A stretch of 64,000 nucleotides of DNA, taken from the NCBI GenBank assembly GCA_051453625.1, contig JBOZIK010000001.1, positions 143,574,337 to 143,638,336 on the forward strand, written 5' to 3'. Under the pieces are notes generated by a model, which saw only the letters and a program-made list of their open reading frames with translations, made no database searches and was not told the origin of the DNA. This DNA is from Welwitschia mirabilis. Its lineage: Eukaryota; Gnetophyta; Gnetopsida; Welwitschiales. Shown here one piece after another: positions 59,967-64,000 of the stretch. The stretch's first letter is position 1. Every line of letters starts with the position of its first letter. A program made the position numbers and the translations under genes.

Positions 59967-61178
59967 TATTGTGGTGTGTATTTGTGTAAATAATTTAAGC
60001 TTAAAAAGATCCTCTTATTCACAAATAAAATAGATATCTACATAACATAACACACTGATATAGATGAGAGTGGACCCAAATGTTGTAATCTATCGAAGGC
60101 ACTAGGCTCGAAGCTAGAGAATTATTTTTTACAAAGTAAAGGTTTAAAATGAAAATCAATGATGAAAGAAAACTAAAGACATAACGCAAATATAAATGCA
60201 AACTATACTAAATGCAATATCTACCTGACTACCAAATCTCTGTCATTAAGATCAGCCCTACATAATCTAGATCAATCAGAAAAACTGTTACTAACTAAAA
60301 CAGTGCATCAAATAAAATATGAAAACATGTAATGATTTAATCTATAAAATATAAAATGCAATGCAACCTTAACAAAGGTTGTCCTCCTGATCTATATCAC
60401 AAATGAAGCTGGCACAGAATCAAAAACAACATAAACCACAAGGGAGATGCACATAAATATGAATAAAAATAAAAGAATATTTTCATTAAAAGTCAAACCA
60501 ATATCCTGTTATAAAGTAGTAGCACCTCAATAAAGGAGACATAGCTCAATACTAAGGAAGACTCATTTCTACAACTATAGAATGGATCATTAGCCCTTTG
60601 ATCTCTTGTCATAAGAATTTTTAGCGTAAATGAAGATGATTAAAGTTAAGAGCCTAGTTGATATTTATTAATAAATACAAACTCATAAATAAATAAGACT
60701 AACAGGCATGGGAAAAATTCTAAAAATCACATAAAAAAGTGTATGATACATTACAAAAGTTTAGTGGAGTTTGATACATTTACTAAAATTAGATGGTCAT
60801 CCTGGTTATCATCTAGACGATGGTAGGGATGATGCCACATCAACAAAGTTTTATATTTGTCCTTCACGTTGGTCCAGTCAATATTCTAGTCATCATGCAA
60901 GTGGGGTCATCCTAGTATGTCTTCTAGATGATGGAGGGAATGATAGAATTCTTAAAGCTTTTTATTAAGTTAATTGGCCTTGAAACTCATTAATTCCTCT
61001 TAAAAATGTGAAGTATCAAAATTTATCCAAAATGCCTTCAAAAGTACTAGTATTTGTGTATTTTCATGACTTTATCCTTGACTCTAAATAATTGTTATTT
61101 TGTGCTTAAACTTATCTAAATGTTATACAATACTACTCAAAATTCCCCATTAAAAACACATAATTTGACATTGCAACA
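59967..61178 (-). repeat. 5' LTR of X2
   Basis: '+' strand TATTGTGGTGTG to GACATTGCAACA. It contains 'tatcatctagacgatgg' and 'cttctagatgatgg' motifs (60808-60825, 60920-60935) and closely matches the X3 LTR. Confidence 0.9.
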
Positions 61179-61183
61179 GTCAG

Positions 61184-62212
61184 ATATTTCAAAAATATTT
61201 TGATATGGGAATGTGCTCCAAATTTATCATGATGTTTGCATGGAATATGGACTTAGAACTTAAAATTAAAAAAATAAAAGTGATGAAAATTTGACTTGTA
61301 GTCATATCACTTCTTAGCTGAAGATACTCCTTTTTTAGTATATCAACCATTGCAGTTATTAAGATGCATAGTGGTATTCATTACTTCACCCAAAAGGTAG
61401 GTCTTATAGCCACTAAAATACATCATGGAATGCACCATATCTATGATCATGTAATTAAAGTGCTTAGTGATGCCATTTTGTTAAGGTGTCCTAGGGTAGG
61501 TCTTCAAATAACGAATTCCTTCAAAAGCAAGAAAGTCCTTAAACTTGGCAGATGTATATTTACCATCATTATTTGAGTGAAAACTATTAATTCAATAATT
61601 AGCTTACTTCTTTACTTTGATTTTAAACTTCTTGAAAATGTTCAAGGTCTAGGATTTGAACTTGATAAAATATGCCCAAGTCATTCAAGAATAGTCATCA
61701 ATAAAAGATATAAAACAATAAAATCCATGGAGAGTAGAAACTAGCATAGGTTCACATAGATCAATGTGAATAAGAAGAAGCTTTTGATTAACATGCTACT
61801 TACTTCATGTAAACTATCATCTAGTTTTTTACCCATTATACATGCTTTACAATAAGAAAAATCCTATTAAATAGATGGAAGAAGCTAATGGCCATTCTCA
61901 TGCATCACATTTATTATGTCAGAAGTAGGATGTTCTAGTCAAGCATGCTACAATAGCAAGGAAGAGACCTTGTCTTACAAAAATATGCAATCGATCTCTC
62001 ATATTTTGACATAATATTAAAGAAGAATAAGTTTTACATCCACATAGTCTTTCATAATTATTTATTAATTGCAATAAAAAATATCCACTGAGTGCTTCAT
62101 TATAGAGATTAGATGATCTTCTTGCATAAGAGTGGAAAGTGATAGAATATGTAATCTTAAAGAAGGAACATACAAAACATTAGAAAAAGTTTGTGAAGAG
62201 AGTAATGCCAAG
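61184..62212 (-). pseudogene. Copia-2 Gag-pre-integrase and integrase core, inactivated
   Basis: On the '-' strand, 61840-61960 gives LEHPTSDIINVMHENGH then YCKACIMGKK, the HHCC zinc-binding module. 61700-61780 gives HIDLCEPM (first catalytic Asp kept), then FIDDYS and MTWAYFIKFKS. 61520-61585 gives FHSNNDGKYTS, where the second catalytic Asp is Asn. 61470-61500 gives QNGITKH, with the catalytic Glu replaced by Lys. These losses are G-to-A changes on the coding strand. Strand transfer would be impossible. Confidence 0.8.
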
Positions 62213-63640
62213 TTAAGAATAATCAAACAATAGTCTTCTACTTAAATTATAGTTCTATCTACCATCTAAACCTAACTTAATGCTTTAAAGGAAATCATGC
62301 TAATAGTGTCAAGAATTCACATGTCATTATGAGGTATGTAATTAATTATATTATAGAGTTAGAATTATCAAAACTACATTTGACTTAAGATTTTCATCAT
62401 TAAGGGATTCAGATTCTTCAATAACTGCATTAGTCTTAGGTATAGATTTAATATTATCCTAAGGTATTCGAAAAAAGTTTGTGGCATGACCTTATCTTTT
62501 GCATTGTGAGTACTAACACTTGTTTTTATTCTTTAGAGTAGAAGAATACTAAACTTTCTTCTTGTTTATCTAACTATGATTAGGCTTTTTATTTGGTTGT
62601 TTTTATAAAACCTTATCCTTTCCATGATGTTATTCCTTTTACAGATAAAAGTTGCTAAAAAACTACTTATGTTAACAACGAGATCCATTAGAATGAAAAA
62701 CTTTGAATGTCACATCAAAGGATGAGGAGCTTATGAAGTTAAATTATCATTCTATAGTAATAATATCTTTACTGAGCATGTAAAAGTTCATATCAAGTAG
62801 ATGCTTATTTCCATGATTAGAGAGAATATAGCTATGAAGGGATGGATCCTTTATATAGTAATGAATCAGGTTAATGTAATGAATGCAAACTTTTTTTATT
62901 GGATATATCTCAATAACCTTTGCTTTAATATCTATCATTTGAGCTATGACCTGATGCATTTTTCACTTCTTATAATGAAGGTTGTTCATGCTTATAATAA
63001 GATTGATCACTCTAGATCACTCTTCACATTAAATATATCATGTAAAATATAATAGTTGGTATAACTAGAATTTCTTCTATCAACCAATTTTTTATACAAA
63101 GTGATCATTGGTTTTCACATTATCTCTATGAGATTGAGATCCTATTTATTTAAATTCTAAAGAGGAACATGCACTTTGTTGAAAAAATATTTATCAAATC
63201 CATAGATGTGCATTATAGACATAAAATCATCATTCCAATTATTTCTACTCTGATTATCATGTAAGATCATCCTAAGGTTGGCCATTATTTTAGTAGTCAA
63301 TATGGATGTGAAGCTATTTAATAAAATCTAAAATCTGCCTTTTGATGAAGTGGATATCATGAATACTAAGAAGATAGAAAGAAGGTTCTATAAGTTATGA
63401 GATAAAGTTGAATTCCAGATGGATCTTGCTCACATCCACTTTTAAAAATTGATCTATTTGACACATAAAGAAAACTCATCAAAATCAAAAAAGAGGAAAA
63501 AAACTACTAAAAATTAAATACAATGGTTTAATTACTAGGGAAAAAAGCTTACTCTCATTCACAAGTTCAAGTGATCTATTCAAGTCACAATGCAACAAAG
63601 AAAATTAAGTCATAATAGATAGGCATAGTCGCAAAAAAAG
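62213..63640 (-). pseudogene. Copia-2 gag with zinc knuckle, decayed
   Basis: On the '-' strand 62475-62530 gives KC.YSQCKR.GHATNFFRIP, a damaged zinc knuckle. Upstream, 62700-63420 includes a FFNKVHVPL...LN..DLNLIEIM segment and the open stretch 62747-62959. These fit a UBN2-type Copia gag in order and distance, but single-frame similarity is weak. At 63641-63653 'ggaatcaatacca' is, in reverse, TGGTATTGATTCC, a possible decayed tRNA-Met-type primer site, which would put the 5' LTR at about 63655 to beyond the window end. Confidence 0.5.
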
Positions 63641-63654
63641 GAATCAATACCAAA

Positions 63655-64000
63655 AATTCAAGTAATCTATCCAAACCATAATGTATGATAATAAGGATAA
63701 AACCATAAAAAAACCTATGTGGATGAGACTAAATAAGGTACTTTGTTAAAAGTCTTAATGTAAGTGAGGTGAATGTTAATGTAGAGGGGCCTAATTAAAA
63801 TGAAGATTTATCAATCTTAGAGTTTTCTATTTAATCTGAGTAGTGATCACATTCTCTTTAAGACTGGTATCCTTATCTCCTAATGAAGTAAAAGGATAAA
63901 AATGTGAATCACCTTGGTGAGACATCTAAGGCATTGACCAATTTCAGTTAACTTAGCTATCTACCCCCTTTAAGGGAGAGTACCATGTAATATTGGTGAT
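63655..64000. other. Possible start of the Copia-2 5' LTR; no gene
   Basis: No LTR terminus or second copy is available to confirm it. Nothing else is recognised. Confidence 0.25.

Larger units (their letters stand above)
51538..61178 (-). mobile_element. X2: full-length family-X element inserted in Copia-2
   Basis: 5' LTR 59967-61178, primer site 59946-59963 (TGGCACTATTACCGGGGA on '-'), ORF1 about 58136-59260, ORF2 region about 56200-58010, polypurine tract 52774-52785, 3' LTR 51538-52773. Flanks are gttga (51533-51537) and gtcag (61179-61183); X3, the duplicate, has gttgc, closer to gttga. Copia-2 coding sequence is interrupted in mid-integrase, confirming insertion. Between ORF1 and ORF2 only about 120 bp separate the frames, so there is no room for pol. 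Gaps: 53359-54082 and 56070-56169. Confidence 0.85.

Noticed and set aside
1-64000. tRNA or rRNA genes
   Set aside because: No convincing cloverleaf or B-box context was seen; tRNA-like strings are primer-binding sites of retroelements.

Overview
This window reads as intergenic heterochromatin of a flowering-plant nuclear genome. It is very AT-rich, has assembly gaps, no intact host gene, and is almost entirely layered, decayed transposable elements. The evidence is plant-type: Ty1/Copia elements with tRNA-Met-like primer sites, Athila-type Ty3/Gypsy relics with tRNA-Asp-like primer sites, a CACTA DNA transposon, and a captured exon of a plant nucleotide-sugar transporter. I cannot assign a species.

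Layout. 1-2859 is the 3' end and 3' LTR of a '+' strand element of a family I call X. 4347-7744 is an Athila-like gag-protease relic ('-'), with its primer site and the start of its LTR at 7745. 9240-10530 is an Athila-like RNase H-integrase relic ('+'). 10740-12270 holds a repeat (Z) and a roughly 325-bp tandem repeat. 12800-15100 is another Athila-like gag-protease relic ('-').

16638-49496 is one '+' strand X element (X1, about 8.5 kb of its own sequence) swollen to 33 kb by two insertions. The first (19598-29641) is a Copia element ('-') with LTR1, internal region and LTR2, followed after a gap by a chromovirus-like Gypsy RT-RNase H-integrase fragment ('+') and a third Copia LTR. Its outer ends carry a near-matching 5-bp target duplication, and two unfilled X copies show the empty site. 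The second (30851-45153) is a CACTA transposon with captured host exons, internal duplications and a copied block of X plus Copia. X1 itself sits in repeat Z, with target duplication atgaa/atgga.

50800-63650 is a second Copia element ('-'; gag, zinc knuckle, integrase, start of RT), split by a full-length '-' strand X element (X2, 51538-61178). The X copy inside the CACTA (X3, 37517-41268) shares X2's outer junction with this Copia, so it descends from the X2 locus or a close relative.

The main candidate for something new is family X. It has 1.2-kb LTRs (TGTTG...CAACA), a tRNA-Asp-like primer site and a polypurine tract. At the gag position it has an asparagine-rich acidic ORF, then an unrecognised downstream coding region. 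No protease, RT, RNase H or integrase is visible in any of three copies. Second are a Copia element in which IN-RT-RNase H is replaced by an unrelated ORF, and the gene-capturing CACTA. Nothing here appears able to function now: reading frames are broken mostly by changes that look like cytosine deamination.
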